Positions 25,834-35,380 of a stretch of 64,000 bases of DNA are shown here, piece by piece. Position 1 is the first letter of the stretch. Each line of letters starts with the position of its first letter. The DNA comes from CAZUZS01 sp964624795 (lineage in GTDB: Bacteria > Calditrichota > Calditrichia > RBG-13-44-9). The notes under the pieces are model-generated. The model saw only the letters and a program-made list of their open reading frames with translations. It was not told the DNA's origin and did not search any database. The stretch spans positions 1-64,000 of the forward strand of contig CAZUZS010000017.1 in the NCBI GenBank assembly GCA_964624795.1, read 5' to 3'. The translations under genes were made by a program, and so were the position numbers.

Positions 25834-27543
25834 ATGGAGCCAAAAGATTCCATAAGAGTTCTGTACATCGAGGATGATCCCGGTTCGCGCATGTTAGTGC
25901 AAAAAGTGCTGAACCGCGCACCGTTTTTTTACATGGACGCGCCCGATGGTCTGTCCGGACTGCGCATTGCCCAGGCCGAAAAACCCGACCTCATATTGAT
26001 GGATCTGAATCTTCCGGATATTAGTGGGAATGAGCTGACAACCAAAATAAAAAATACACCGGAATTAAAAAATATTATCGTTGTTGCCCTCACGGCCCTT
26101 CAGAACTCGTATGCCAGGGAGCTGACACTCATTGCAGGATGCGATGGTTACCTGAGCAAGCCCATCGACGTTCAGAAATTTCCACAACAGGTGATGCAAT
26201 TTCTCAAGGGCAAAAAGGAATTTGTCGAAACCGGGCAGAAGGATTACTTGCACAGCCAGTACGAAATCCACCTTGTTGAACATCTTACCAGCAAGGTGAA
26301 GGAGCTTGAAGTCTCTAACCGGAAATTGGCTTCAACGTACGGGAAATTGCAGGATTACAACAATTATCTTGAAAATGTTCTGTCTATATTCACGCATCTT
26401 CAAACCTGCAAAAGTCCCAATGATCTAAAGAAGTCGCTTGTCGACGAGATTTGTGACCGGTTTCAGTATGACCGATGCATCTTTATTGATGTTGATTCCG
26501 AACAGTCGGTTATGCAAATCAACTATGCACGAGGGATCGAACAGGATGAATGGCAGAATTATAGTTACCCATTCAACAGTCCATTCTTTCAAAAATTATT
26601 TGAGACGAAACAGGTCCTGTTGGTGCCGAATTTAGATCGCGTGAAAGATGCTGATTTGCGGCAACGCCTCAGAAAAATGGGAACCGACCATTTTCTCTTT
26701 GCCTATCTTGGTATGCCGATGGACCCGGCGGCACTGCTCAACATCCGGGAACGTGTCATGCCAATGCTCGAGCCCTATTTGCCAAATCTTTATGATGAGA
26801 AGGAATCGGACATCGATGTCATCCTTGGAAATTTCAGCGAATATCTGCACAGCGAATCTCTTTACAGAGCGGGTTTTGTATTTTTGGATAACCCAGGTTC
26901 AAAACGTCATATCCAATCCAATGAGTACCGTTTCCTTGAAACATTGTTCCGAACAGCTACCTACTTATATCAAAACCTCCTGCTGATGGAGCAGCTTCGC
27001 GATCTTTTTATTCGCGCGGAAAAAGAAGCCATCACCGATCCGCTGACAAACCTTTTCAACTACCGGTTTTTTATGCAGCAGCTTAACCGGGAAATAAGCC
27101 GTGACCAACGCCATAAAGCTCACTTCTCGCTCATTATTCTGGATATTGATTTTTTCAAAACTTACAATGACAGCTTTGGTCACCAGGCTGGCGATATGGT
27201 TTTGCGAAGACTGGCAAATACCTTGATTGAAAATACCCGTTCCAGCGATGTAGTCGCTCGTTACGGTGGTGAGGAGTTCGTCATTATTTGTCCCGAGCTC
27301 AATAAGCAGGGGGCCATTCAGGTGGCCGAAAAATTACGACAGATTATCGAGAAGATTGAATTCCCGAATATCGGTAAATTGCCACACGGGAAACTCACCA
27401 TCAGCCTTGGTATCGCTACTTTTCCGGAGGATGGTGAAACTTCTTACCGGCTGATTCGCGGAGCGGATACCGCACTTTACAAGGCCAAGCAAAATGGCAG
27501 AAACAAGGTGTATGTTTCCGATAACGGGGATATTCGGAGATAA
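25834..27543 (+). CDS. Response regulator with diguanylate cyclase (GGDEF) output
   Basis: 569 residues from ATG 25834 (GTG 25828 is equally possible; the ribosome site is weak). The receiver domain (about 1-125) has the acidic pair IEDD, phosphoacceptor Asp in LILMDLNLPD, Thr in VALTAL and Lys in YLSKPID. A coiled coil (about 140-185) and a GAF-like sensor region (about 190-370) come next. The C-terminal GGDEF domain has RYGGEEF, and RSSD sits exactly five residues before it, a classic inhibitory I-site. It should make cyclic di-GMP when phosphorylated and be held back by its product. No histidine kinase is adjacent, so the input is unknown. Confidence 0.92.
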   Translation: MEPKDSIRVLYIEDDPGSRMLVQKVLNRAPFFYMDAPDGLSGLRIAQAEKPDLILMDLNLPDISGNELTTKIKNTPELKNIIVVALTALQNSYARELTLIAGCDGYLSKPIDVQKFPQQVMQFLKGKKEFVETGQKDYLHSQYEIHLVEHLTSKVKELEVSNRKLASTYGKLQDYNNYLENVLSIFTHLQTCKSPNDLKKSLVDEICDRFQYDRCIFIDVDSEQSVMQINYARGIEQDEWQNYSYPFNSPFFQKLFETKQVLLVPNLDRVKDADLRQRLRKMGTDHFLFAYLGMPMDPAALLNIRERVMPMLEPYLPNLYDEKESDIDVILGNFSEYLHSESLYRAGFVFLDNPGSKRHIQSNEYRFLETLFRTATYLYQNLLLMEQLRDLFIRAEKEAITDPLTNLFNYRFFMQQLNREISRDQRHKAHFSLIILDIDFFKTYNDSFGHQAGDMVLRRLANTLIENTRSSDVVARYGGEEFVIICPELNKQGAIQVAEKLRQIIEKIEFPNIGKLPHGKLTISLGIATFPEDGETSYRLIRGADTALYKAKQNGRNKVYVSDNGDIRR

Positions 27544-27797
27544 TTTGCATTTTGCTATCTGAAATATCAATTTTTATTTTTGCGTGAACTCATCTCTCCG
27601 CAAATCTCGACTTCAGGGAGATGTAACTGTTCGCGGCTCCAAATTCGGACTGCATATCTTTATCTATAATTTCACCTGCCCGATGGCCGATTCCAAAACC
27701 ACCCAGAGCGGCTTATTTCGGGCCCACAAGCCGGAAGATTTTGGATTGCCTGACGAATTGGGTTATATTCTGCCTTAAATAAAGCAGGAGATTGTAA

Positions 27798-28244
27798 ATG
27801 CATTTCTTTCTTGTTTCTGTTATTGCAGGTTTGGCAGGAACCGGCGGCATGACGTTGGTTCTGTGGTCGATCGATCGTTCCGGCTGGGCAAATGCGGATA
27901 TGGTTCGCGCGCTGGGAAGTGCCGTGACCCGTTCCGTTGAAACATCCCTTGCGCCGGGATTAATTATACATTTTGCAGCCGGGATTCCTTTCGCCATGCT
28001 CTACATCTATGCTCTAAGTATGCTGAAATTCACTACTCTTCTCTCGATCATGCTCGCCAGCGGCATCATCGGTCTTGCCCACGGATTTGCTTTCAGCTTT
28101 GTCATGGTAATTCTCTCTGAACACCACCCCGTGGAAAGGTACAAGGAGGCTGGTTTTGAAGTTGCTTTGGCGCATTTTGTGTCGCATATCGTGTTTGGAC
28201 TACTGGTCGGCTTTATTACAGGTGTAACAGGCTATCTGGCCTAA
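27798..28244 (+). CDS. Small integral membrane protein, function unknown
   Basis: 148 residues, ATG preceded by AGGAG. Four hydrophobic helices (about 3-22, 50-72, 77-103, 124-146) with conserved-looking Gly and His residues inside them (LIIHFAAGIPF, GLAHGFAF, LAHFVSHIVFG). The layout resembles uncharacterised four-helix families such as DUF6789, but that match is from memory only. No partner genes are nearby. Confidence 0.7.
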   Translation: MHFFLVSVIAGLAGTGGMTLVLWSIDRSGWANADMVRALGSAVTRSVETSLAPGLIIHFAAGIPFAMLYIYALSMLKFTTLLSIMLASGIIGLAHGFAFSFVMVILSEHHPVERYKEAGFEVALAHFVSHIVFGLLVGFITGVTGYLA

Positions 28245-28526
28245 TTGGATCTATGGGAAGGGTGGAACTTTCAGTGTTGAATTTGTATGAGCAAGCCGAT
28301 GATATTTAGGTCTCCACCCTGCTATCTTATTCCGGATTAATGTAATTGCCATTTTCCGGCAATTCTTGCCGGTCCAAGACTTTGGCATCACACCTCGCAA
28401 AATTGTTCATCGGGATTTCGACAGTCAACCCTCGAGATTAAACTTTCACAACAAAATCGATTCTTTGTTTTCCTTGCAAATCTATTAACTCCTTCCTAAG
28501 TTTTGCCGTCAACTTGTGAACACGAA

Positions 28527-29693
28527 ATGAAAACAGAAGATTTAAATAGCTGGATTGAATTGTCGGCTGCGGCCTATTCTCATAATATTGCGTTTTTCAG
28601 GCAGCGGCTCGCGGCGTCAACAGAACTTTCTCTGGTAATCAAATCCAACGCATACGGACACGGAATGAAAGAGATTGCAGAGTTGGCTGTGCGCAACGGT
28701 GCGGATTCTTTCTGTGTGCATTCTCTGGAGGAGGCTCTCTACCTCCGCGAAATTGGAATTGATAAAAATGTGCTCATCATGGGTCCGGTGCCATTGAAGC
28801 AGCTGGCGAGTGTGGTGCAGCATAACTTCCGAATTGCGCTATACAATACTGAGACCCTTGAGGAATTGGACCGCCTTACACAGAAAACGGGTCAGCCTGT
28901 CAGAGTCCATCTCAAACTGGAAACGGGAACTCACCGGCAGGGAATTGATGGAAAAGATCTCCCCCGGTTCCTTGACAACCTGAAGTCCGCTCCCTATGTG
29001 CTGCTCGAAGCGGCCTACACACATTTCGCAAATATAGAAGACACAACAAGCCATGAATTCGCTTTCCGCCAACTGGACCGCTTCAATGAGATGACGGCCT
29101 TCATTGGCAACAGCGGATTCGGCGATGTTAAAAAGCACACTGCTTGTTCGGCGGCGATACTGCTTTTCCCCGAAACGCATTTTGATATGGTTAGATTAGG
29201 AATAAGCCAGTATGGGCTCTGGCCATCCCGCGAAACCTTCGTTTCGTACAAGATAAAGCATACCAGAAACGGCGAGGACGTCCTGAAACCTGTCCTTAGG
29301 TGGAAGGCCAGAATTGGGCAGATAAAGGATGTACCTTCCGGCAACTATATAGGGTACGGATGCACCTACCAGACCAGCAGGGATTCCAGGATTGCCATTC
29401 TTCCAATCGGCTATGCCGACGGTTACGACCGTGCTTTAAGCAACCAGAGCTATGTCTTGATTCACGGCAGGCGGGCACCAGTTCGCGGGAGAGTGTGCAT
29501 GAATCTGGTCATGGTCGACATCACCGATATCCCGGATGTGAGGCTGGAGGATGAAGCGGTTCTTATTGGTCGCCAGGGAGACGAAACAATCTCTGTCGAT
29601 CTGCTCGCCGGTCTCAGCAGTACTATCAACTATGAATTTGTATCCCGCATAAACTGGCAAATTCCCAGAATAGTCTCCTATCCGGAAAAGTAA
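28527..29693 (+). CDS. alr: Alanine racemase
   Basis: 388 residues from ATG 28527; a TTG eight codons upstream is possible. The PLP lysine is in LVIKSNAYGHG (about residue 38), with the usual HLKLETGTHRQG block and the C-terminal domain carrying ILPIGYADGYDR and GRVCMNLVMVD. It interconverts L- and D-alanine for peptidoglycan. It is transcribed alone, with no strong ribosome site. Confidence 0.95.
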   Translation: MKTEDLNSWIELSAAAYSHNIAFFRQRLAASTELSLVIKSNAYGHGMKEIAELAVRNGADSFCVHSLEEALYLREIGIDKNVLIMGPVPLKQLASVVQHNFRIALYNTETLEELDRLTQKTGQPVRVHLKLETGTHRQGIDGKDLPRFLDNLKSAPYVLLEAAYTHFANIEDTTSHEFAFRQLDRFNEMTAFIGNSGFGDVKKHTACSAAILLFPETHFDMVRLGISQYGLWPSRETFVSYKIKHTRNGEDVLKPVLRWKARIGQIKDVPSGNYIGYGCTYQTSRDSRIAILPIGYADGYDRALSNQSYVLIHGRRAPVRGRVCMNLVMVDITDIPDVRLEDEAVLIGRQGDETISVDLLAGLSSTINYEFVSRINWQIPRIVSYPEK

Positions 29694-29844
29694 CCCTCGA
29701 TCATACGCTGCCGATTCGAAAAGCGGTGTATTTCTGCGATCAGGCTCGATTCCGATCGCCAAAGAAATCCCGCTAGATTCCCGTTGAGAATTCTCGTACA
29801 AATTCCCTCAATAATAAACATTTTTACGCGAATATTATTTATTC

Positions 29845-29873
29845 TTGACATACAGAACTGTCTTACATATATT
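29845..29873 (+). promoter_or_regulatory. Sigma70-type promoter of the iron-uptake operon
   Basis: A consensus TTGACA (29845-29850) and TATATT (29868-29873) are separated by exactly 17 bases, about 50 bases before the regulator's start codon. Initiation would fall inside the palindrome just downstream. Confidence 0.8.
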
Positions 29874-29876
29874 TAT

Positions 29877-29898
29877 TTTGTTTTATTAATAAAACAAA
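29877..29898. promoter_or_regulatory. Perfect 22-bp palindrome, probable operator of the DtxR-type regulator
   Basis: Each half reads TTTGTTTTATT and is followed directly by its exact reverse complement. It begins four bases after the -10 element and covers the expected start of transcription, so a bound protein would block the promoter. The adjacent gene encodes a metal-dependent DtxR-family repressor, the obvious candidate ligand. Assignment is by position and symmetry; it is not the textbook DtxR 19-mer. Confidence 0.65.
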
Positions 29899-29924
29899 TG
29901 CGTTACACCATAAACAGGGTAAAC

Positions 29925-30452
29925 ATGAAAGACATTTGGAAACGTTTTGAAGAAACCGAGCTAACCCACAGCAGCGCACATCATCTGATGGCGATCCATT
30001 ACTTGTTGAAAAAAAACGGTTATGCTCGCAGCATCGATGTATCGAAACATCTTAACCTCACGCGCGGAAGTGTATCGATTACGCTCAATAAGCTGAAGCA
30101 GAGGGAGTACGTCGTTGAGGATGAGAACAAATTTTTTCGGCTTACTGATAAAGGGCGCCAACTCGTCAATTCCATCATGAGCGTTCGGCATATGCTGATC
30201 AAGCTCTTCCACGATGTTCTTGATTTGCCCGAAGAAATTGCTGAAACCGACGCCTGCAAAATTGAACATCTGATCGGTCATGAGACGGGAGAACGGCTGA
30301 TTACATTTGTCGGGTTCATCCTTTCCTCTACACCGTCGGCGCAGACATTCCGGAAAGAATTTCGGGATTTCGGTTTTCTCTGTAATTCCCAGCCGGAGTG
30401 CGATGTGTGCGAGCTCGATTGCTTCTTCAGCGAAAAGGAAACCATTGCGTGA
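29925..30452 (+). CDS. DtxR-family metal-dependent transcriptional regulator with Cys-rich tail
   Basis: 175 residues from ATG 29925; upstream in-frame extensions run through the promoter and are rejected. The winged helix lies at about 15-75 (SIDVSKHLNLTRGSVSITL is the recognition unit). The dimerisation and metal domain keeps the DtxR ligands: His89, then DACKIEH with Cys111, Glu114 and His115. After it comes a tail with C153-x5-C159-x2-C162-x3-C166, which is not part of standard DtxR or MntR. It sits at the head of feoAB, so it most likely senses iron and represses uptake, including its own gene through the palindrome upstream. Confidence 0.88.
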   Translation: MKDIWKRFEETELTHSSAHHLMAIHYLLKKNGYARSIDVSKHLNLTRGSVSITLNKLKQREYVVEDENKFFRLTDKGRQLVNSIMSVRHMLIKLFHDVLDLPEEIAETDACKIEHLIGHETGERLITFVGFILSSTPSAQTFRKEFRDFGFLCNSQPECDVCELDCFFSEKETIA

Positions 30453-30513
30453 TATTCGAATTGAAGATTCGCCTTTGGCGAACTGATAGATACGATGAAA
30501 CAGGAATAACCAA

Positions 30514-30762
30514 ATGAATGAAGTTGTAAAATTGCCGGATCTGGCTCCGGGCGAGGAAGCGGTAATAGTCCGGTTTGAACAGGAGGGAGCCGAAATGACC
30601 CGGCTGAGAGATTTGGGATTAAGTGACGGTGCCAGTCTCCGCCTCATCAAGTTCGCACCGTTTGGCGACCCGATGGAGATCAAGATTCGTGGATTTCATC
30701 TCTCTTTGGAAAAATCCATCGCTCAAAGCATTATGGTTGCTAAAAAGGAAGCACAATCTTAA
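30514..30762 (+). CDS. feoA: Ferrous iron transport protein A
   Basis: 82 residues, an SH3-like FeoA domain: LPDLAPGEEAVIVRFEQEG, then RLRDLGLSDGASLRLIKFAPFGDPMEIKIRGFHLSL, matching the family along its length. AGGA lies 8 bases before the ATG. The stop overlaps the feoB start by one base (TAATG). FeoA is a small cytoplasmic partner needed for FeoB function. Confidence 0.95.
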   Translation: MNEVVKLPDLAPGEEAVIVRFEQEGAEMTRLRDLGLSDGASLRLIKFAPFGDPMEIKIRGFHLSLEKSIAQSIMVAKKEAQS

Positions 30763-32924
30763 TGAAAATTACCGATCCCGAAATTTTATCACTCAAGAAA
30801 AAGCCGCGTATCCAACACAGCACGGGCTGGGTAGCAATCCTGGGTAATCCCAATTCGGGGAAAACCGCCATTTTCAACCGGCTTACCGGGCTTCACGGAA
30901 AGGTTGGCAATTATCCCGGTGTGACGGTGGAGAAAAAAACCGGATTGCTGAAAGATCATCGCATCATTGTCCAGGACTTGCCGGGCAGCTACAGCCTGAA
31001 TGCCAAAAGCCTGGATGAGCAGATAGTTTTGGACACGGTGCAGAGCTGGAGCCAGGAATCGAACCGGCCGCTGGCAGCCATTGTGGTGCTGGATGCAACG
31101 AATTTATCACGCAATATTTACCTCGCAGCGCAGGTAGCGGAATGGGGAGTGCCAACCATAATTGTTCTCAACATGATGGACGAAGCGCGGACCAGGGGCA
31201 TACACATCGAGGCCAGACATTTGAAAGAACGATTGAATGTTTATGCCGTCATCCCGGCATCAGCAAAATACGGCGAGGGAATCGGCGAGATCATCGGGGC
31301 TATTTCGGCGATACAAACGATTGACAAAAATCCACCGCTGGCACGGATTGATCTTGCTGACGAACGGCTACGCCCTTTCCATGACCTGGCGTACTTGCTG
31401 GATTTAATGCTTCCGAACAGACCTGTTCCATCTATTATTGAGGCAATTAGACTAACCGCAAACAATGATTATTTGAACTATTACACTTCACAATTAACGA
31501 GCGATGAAACAGAGAAACTCTCTGCAGAAATTCTGGAAACAAGACTGGCCTGCCAAGAAGCCGCCGTTGCTTACGACAACCTGGAATCCAGCGTTCGCTA
31601 TAAGTTTATTGATACTGTCGTTGCAGAATCCATCTATTCCTCCAAAGAGGATTTAAAAAATCTCAGCGAAAAGATAGATGCATTTTTGACCCACCCGGTT
31701 TGGGGCCCGGTCAGCTTGGTAATGGTGTTGGGTTTTATATTCAACGCAGTCTTTAGCTGGGCGGAATATCCAATGAACTGGATCACGAGTGGGGTGGAGT
31801 GGGTCTCGGCGCAGGCCTCGCTGATTCTGCCGGCGGGGGTGCTAAAGAGCCTCTTGGTGGACGGCATCATCGCCGGTGTGGGAAACGTGATCGTCTTCGT
31901 GCCGCAGATTATCCTCCTAATGCTTTTTCTGAGCCTTTTGGAAGATAGTGGATATATAGCACGAATGGCATTTATGCTGGACCGCCTGATGAGCAAAGTA
32001 GGCCTGCAGGGAAAATCTGTTCTGCCTATGCTCAGCGGTTTTGCCTGCGCCATTCCAGCGGTGATGTCCACCCGAACGATCGAGAATTGGCAGGACCGCA
32101 TCCGCACCATTATGATCATTCCACTGATGAGCTGCAGCGCGCGGTTGCCAATTTACACCCTGCTCATCTCGGCTTTCATCCCGCACCGAACCATTTGGGG
32201 ATTCCTGCAATTGCAGAGCCTGGTTTTGATGGGGATCTACTTTCTGGGATTTGCAACCGCGGTCTTCGCCTCCTACCTGGCAAAGAGATCGCGGCTCAGA
32301 AAGACACGGTCGAAATTCATCCTCGAAATGCCGCCGTACCGCTGGCCGTTGTGGCGTTCGGTCTGGTGGAAGGTTTACAGCTCCACCAAACTTTTTATGG
32401 TAAATGCCGGTAGCATCATTCTGGCTATTTCCATAGTGCTGTGGTTTTTGGCCTCTTATCCCAAGCCGGAGAACGAAATGGTTCTGAGCTCCAAACAAAA
32501 GATCGAGCAAAGCTACGCCGGACAGCTTGGACACTTGATTGAACCGCTAATTCAACCGTTGGGATTCGACTGGAAAATGGGAGTGGGCATCATTTCATCA
32601 TTTGCTGCACGGGAAGTTCTGGTCAGCTTCTTCGCCACCATTTACAATATTCAGGACCAGGATAACGGAAAAAGCATCTCGCTGGTGGAAGCCATGAGAA
32701 AAGATACATATCCCGATGGGCGGCCGGTTTTCACGACGCTGGTGGCGATTTCGCTGCTGGTATTTTTCGTTTACGCGGCGCAATGCATGTCTACTTTCGC
32801 CATCGTCCGGCGGGAAACCAACTCCTGGAAGTGGCCTCTCATAATGGTTGGATATATGAACAGCCTGGCATTCATTTTCTCGCTGCTGATTTTTCAGGGC
32901 GGCAAACTTTTGGGATTGGGTTAA
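30762..32924 (+). CDS. feoB: Ferrous iron transporter FeoB
   Basis: 720 residues. The N-terminal G domain carries GNPNSGKT (G1, about 29-36), PGVTVEKK (G2), DLPGSYSL (G3) and NMMDEA (G4). A helical GDI-like domain follows, then the membrane domain with two Gate repeats, including GFACAIPAVMSTRTIE and SCSARLPIYTLLISAF. It imports Fe(II) across the inner membrane, driven or gated by nucleotide hydrolysis. Translationally coupled to feoA and followed after one base by a Cys-rich partner. Confidence 0.97.
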   Translation: MKITDPEILSLKKKPRIQHSTGWVAILGNPNSGKTAIFNRLTGLHGKVGNYPGVTVEKKTGLLKDHRIIVQDLPGSYSLNAKSLDEQIVLDTVQSWSQESNRPLAAIVVLDATNLSRNIYLAAQVAEWGVPTIIVLNMMDEARTRGIHIEARHLKERLNVYAVIPASAKYGEGIGEIIGAISAIQTIDKNPPLARIDLADERLRPFHDLAYLLDLMLPNRPVPSIIEAIRLTANNDYLNYYTSQLTSDETEKLSAEILETRLACQEAAVAYDNLESSVRYKFIDTVVAESIYSSKEDLKNLSEKIDAFLTHPVWGPVSLVMVLGFIFNAVFSWAEYPMNWITSGVEWVSAQASLILPAGVLKSLLVDGIIAGVGNVIVFVPQIILLMLFLSLLEDSGYIARMAFMLDRLMSKVGLQGKSVLPMLSGFACAIPAVMSTRTIENWQDRIRTIMIIPLMSCSARLPIYTLLISAFIPHRTIWGFLQLQSLVLMGIYFLGFATAVFASYLAKRSRLRKTRSKFILEMPPYRWPLWRSVWWKVYSSTKLFMVNAGSIILAISIVLWFLASYPKPENEMVLSSKQKIEQSYAGQLGHLIEPLIQPLGFDWKMGVGIISSFAAREVLVSFFATIYNIQDQDNGKSISLVEAMRKDTYPDGRPVFTTLVAISLLVFFVYAAQCMSTFAIVRRETNSWKWPLIMVGYMNSLAFIFSLLIFQGGKLLGLG

Positions 32925-32925
32925 A

Positions 32926-33156
32926 ATGGAACAGATTATAGCATTCATTATGGTCGGATTAGCATTCCTTTTTCTCATTCGCCACTTGCGCAGGATTTTG
33001 ACTATCGGCGGTGAGGTAAAGTGCCACAAATGCGCCCTTAATGAAATGATGAATCGGCAAAACAGAAAATCCCAAAAATCCTGGAGACAAAGAATTAACC
33101 ACTTCAGTGTTTGGGTCAAACTAAAGCAAAGGATTGCGCACACACCCCACAACTAA
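32926..33156 (+). CDS. FeoB-associated Cys-rich membrane protein
   Basis: 76 residues with one N-terminal membrane helix (about 3-20) followed by a CHKC pair (KCHKCALNEM) and a very basic tail. Size, topology, CxxC motif and position right after feoB match the FeoB-associated Cys-rich family. The role is unknown, perhaps handling Fe(II) at the inner face of the transporter. Last gene of the operon; no clear terminator follows. Confidence 0.75.
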   Translation: MEQIIAFIMVGLAFLFLIRHLRRILTIGGEVKCHKCALNEMMNRQNRKSQKSWRQRINHFSVWVKLKQRIAHTPHN

Positions 33157-33234
33157 TGACTTGCTTATTTCCAGTTCAAAAATCACGACACGCAATCTTA
33201 ACTGGGGAATCTCTACTCGCGGTAAGAAGGTTTT

Positions 33235-34305
33235 TCAAGATTCTGCAAAGAACTTTTTCCGGCGAATCAATTCCATAATTCGCTTCGATGTAACCTCTTT
33301 CATGCAGCGGAAATGCTTTTCCGGACACGTGCTTCGCCCGATATGCGAACATGGGCGGCAATAAAGTCCTTCATTTTCAAAAACAATTGCCTGAGAGCCG
33401 TGTGGAAAAAATCCAAACTCCCGCACTGTTGAGCCGAAGATGGCAATCAGCGGAACATCAAATGCATCAGCCACATGCATCAGTCCCGAATCGTTGCTGA
33501 TGACCAGCGAAGCATTTTTGATAATCGAAGCGCTTTCCAAGATCGAAAATTTGCCGCCCGCGGAAACTGCGACGCCGTTGGGAAGGAGAGCAGCAATTTG
33601 ATCTATGATCGGAACATCTTCCTTCCCGCCAACCAGAACAGTGTTCAATCCAAAGTCCGTATTCAATTTGCGGATGACTTCCGCGAAATATTCAGGGAGC
33701 CAGCGTTTGGTGAAATGCCGGGCGCCGGGGGCAACCACGACTTCCCACCTGCCGGCCGGCAAAGAATCGTAAAACTTCCGGCCGGCTTCCAGGGCTTCCT
33801 CCGGTAGAAAGAGGTCCAGATCGCTTCCATCCGATTTCACCCCCAGCGATTTGGCGGTATTTAGATACTTTTCCCAAACTGGAATTACACGCTGTTTCTC
33901 TTTATGATATAAATTGACCTTGAATCTGACCAAAAGGAAACGGATAAACTGGTTTTTTCTGATCCTGAATATTTTCGTGCTGTGAAAAGGATTCAACCGC
34001 AAAACCAGTTCGATAAAGCGGGTTCGAAGGCTTCCGTGAATATCGAGAACAATATGGTATTTTTCACGCAGGATTCGACGGATCAATATCCGCAGACCTT
34101 TCATTCCATCCTGTGCAACGAAAATTATCAGGTTCGAAAGGTAGGGATTTTCTCTAACCAACCCGGCATATTCTTCCCGCACCAGAAAATCAATGCGGGC
34201 ATCCGGGAATCTCTTCCTCAGGCTGCGAATCAACGGCGAGGCCAGCAGAACATCGCCCAATGAAGACATCCGGATGATTAAGATTTTTTCAGCTTGGGAG
34301 TCCAT
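33235..34305 (-). CDS. Glycosyltransferase family 9 (heptosyltransferase-like)
   Basis: 356 residues. The N-terminal GT-B half opens with ILIIRMSSLGDVLLASPLIRSLRKRFP, the ADP-heptose:LPS heptosyltransferase signature. The C-terminal half has VVAPGARHFTKRWLPEYF and the nucleotide-binding segment SNDSGLMHVADAFDVPLIAIFG. A late Cys-rich patch (YCRPCSHIGRSTCPEKHFRC) is common in this family. It adds heptose or a related sugar to the lipopolysaccharide core at the inner membrane; the exact acceptor is unknown. Last gene of the minus-strand group tatC to GT9. Confidence 0.88.
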   Translation of the reverse strand: MDSQAEKILIIRMSSLGDVLLASPLIRSLRKRFPDARIDFLVREEYAGLVRENPYLSNLIIFVAQDGMKGLRILIRRILREKYHIVLDIHGSLRTRFIELVLRLNPFHSTKIFRIRKNQFIRFLLVRFKVNLYHKEKQRVIPVWEKYLNTAKSLGVKSDGSDLDLFLPEEALEAGRKFYDSLPAGRWEVVVAPGARHFTKRWLPEYFAEVIRKLNTDFGLNTVLVGGKEDVPIIDQIAALLPNGVAVSAGGKFSILESASIIKNASLVISNDSGLMHVADAFDVPLIAIFGSTVREFGFFPHGSQAIVFENEGLYCRPCSHIGRSTCPEKHFRCMKEVTSKRIMELIRRKKFFAES

Positions 34306-34360
34306 AACGAAGTTATTTTATGAATGATAAAACACCGCCGTGACGGCCGTCGAAGGTGCA

Positions 34361-35380
34361 CTACTTGAATTTCTTAAAAACAGGCTTTAATCCGCTACTA
34401 ATTTCGCTGGCCAAAGTATCTGCCGACTGGTAAATCACTACACCTTCCAGGCCCGGCCTGCTTTGGATAAACGCAAATGCTTTCTGAGCACCTTCCACAA
34501 AAAGGGCGGTTGAAAGGCCATCTGCTGTCGTCGCATTTTTGGCCACAACCGTGACACTGACCGCGCCCCGCGCCGGGAAGCCGGTGGCGGGATCAAGAAT
34601 GTGGTGGTAAGTTGTCGAATCCTGAACAAAGTAATTCTGGTAGTCGCCCGATGTGGAAACACCGCAGGTAGCCTTCACCGCAAAACTGCCGTAAAAGGTG
34701 CCTTCCTTGCGGGGATGCCGGATGTAGACATTCACCGGCTTTTTCTTTTCCCACTCAATGCCGAGGTTGCCTCCCGCATCAATTATGAAGTTCCGCAATC
34801 CAAATTTCAACAATGCCCGTCTAGCCTGTTCTACTGCATAACCTTTGCTGATTCCGCTCAAATCGATTCCCATTCCTGGTTGCGCAAAACGGATTTTCCC
34901 CGGAGAGAGCGAAACATCGCGGTAATTTACTTTTTTCAGATATTTTGCCAGACTGTCCTGCGGCGGAACTGCCGCGCTGTCCGTCCCGAAATGCCAGAGG
35001 CGAAAAACCGGCCACAACGTCGGATCGTAGGCCCCATTAGTCATTTCCGAGATTTGGAGTGCCTGCCGCAGCAGCGGGTAAAGAATATCCGAGACAGGAA
35101 AAGTGAGTTGGGAATCGGTTCGCGCGTTTATTCTCGCGATCTCGGACCTTGGATTAAAAGGATTAGTGTGCATCTCGACGATTCGGATGGCGCCAAATGC
35201 ACTGTCAACCGCACCTTTAATCACACTGTTTTGCAGGGTAGAATCATAGCTGGTAATGCTTACAAAGGTTCCAAGAAGGAGCTCATTGTCCCGATAAGGC
35301 TGCCACTGCTTTTTTCCACAGCCGGAGAGCAGGATCAAAGTTGCTGTGAGTGCGAAAGGTAGGAATCGAAATATTTTCAT
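34361..35380 (-). CDS. apbE: FAD:protein FMN transferase (ApbE), lipoprotein
   Basis: 339 residues with a lipoprotein signal (LLSGCGKK, lipidated Cys near 21), so it acts in the periplasm. Family marks are LLGTFVSITSYDS, the FAD-binding DLSGISKGYAVEQA, DAGGNLGIEW, and a C-terminal metal and substrate block (HHILDPATGFPARGAVSVTVVAKNATTADGLSTALFV). It covalently attaches FMN to Thr of Rnf/Nqr subunits, here presumably RnfD and RnfG encoded a few kilobases away on the same strand. The ATG overlaps the stop of the polyprenyl synthase gene by four bases. Confidence 0.95.
   Translation of the reverse strand: MKIFRFLPFALTATLILLSGCGKKQWQPYRDNELLLGTFVSITSYDSTLQNSVIKGAVDSAFGAIRIVEMHTNPFNPRSEIARINARTDSQLTFPVSDILYPLLRQALQISEMTNGAYDPTLWPVFRLWHFGTDSAAVPPQDSLAKYLKKVNYRDVSLSPGKIRFAQPGMGIDLSGISKGYAVEQARRALLKFGLRNFIIDAGGNLGIEWEKKKPVNVYIRHPRKEGTFYGSFAVKATCGVSTSGDYQNYFVQDSTTYHHILDPATGFPARGAVSVTVVAKNATTADGLSTALFVEGAQKAFAFIQSRPGLEGVVIYQSADTLASEISSGLKPVFKKFK

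Noticed and set aside
27584..27778. 64-codon plus-strand frame between the diguanylate cyclase and the small membrane protein gene
   Set aside because: GTG start without a ribosome site, no recognisable domain, and a composition that reads like non-coding sequence.
29784..29924. N-terminal extension of the DtxR-type regulator
   Set aside because: It would translate through the promoter and the palindrome, and DtxR proteins begin at the winged helix.
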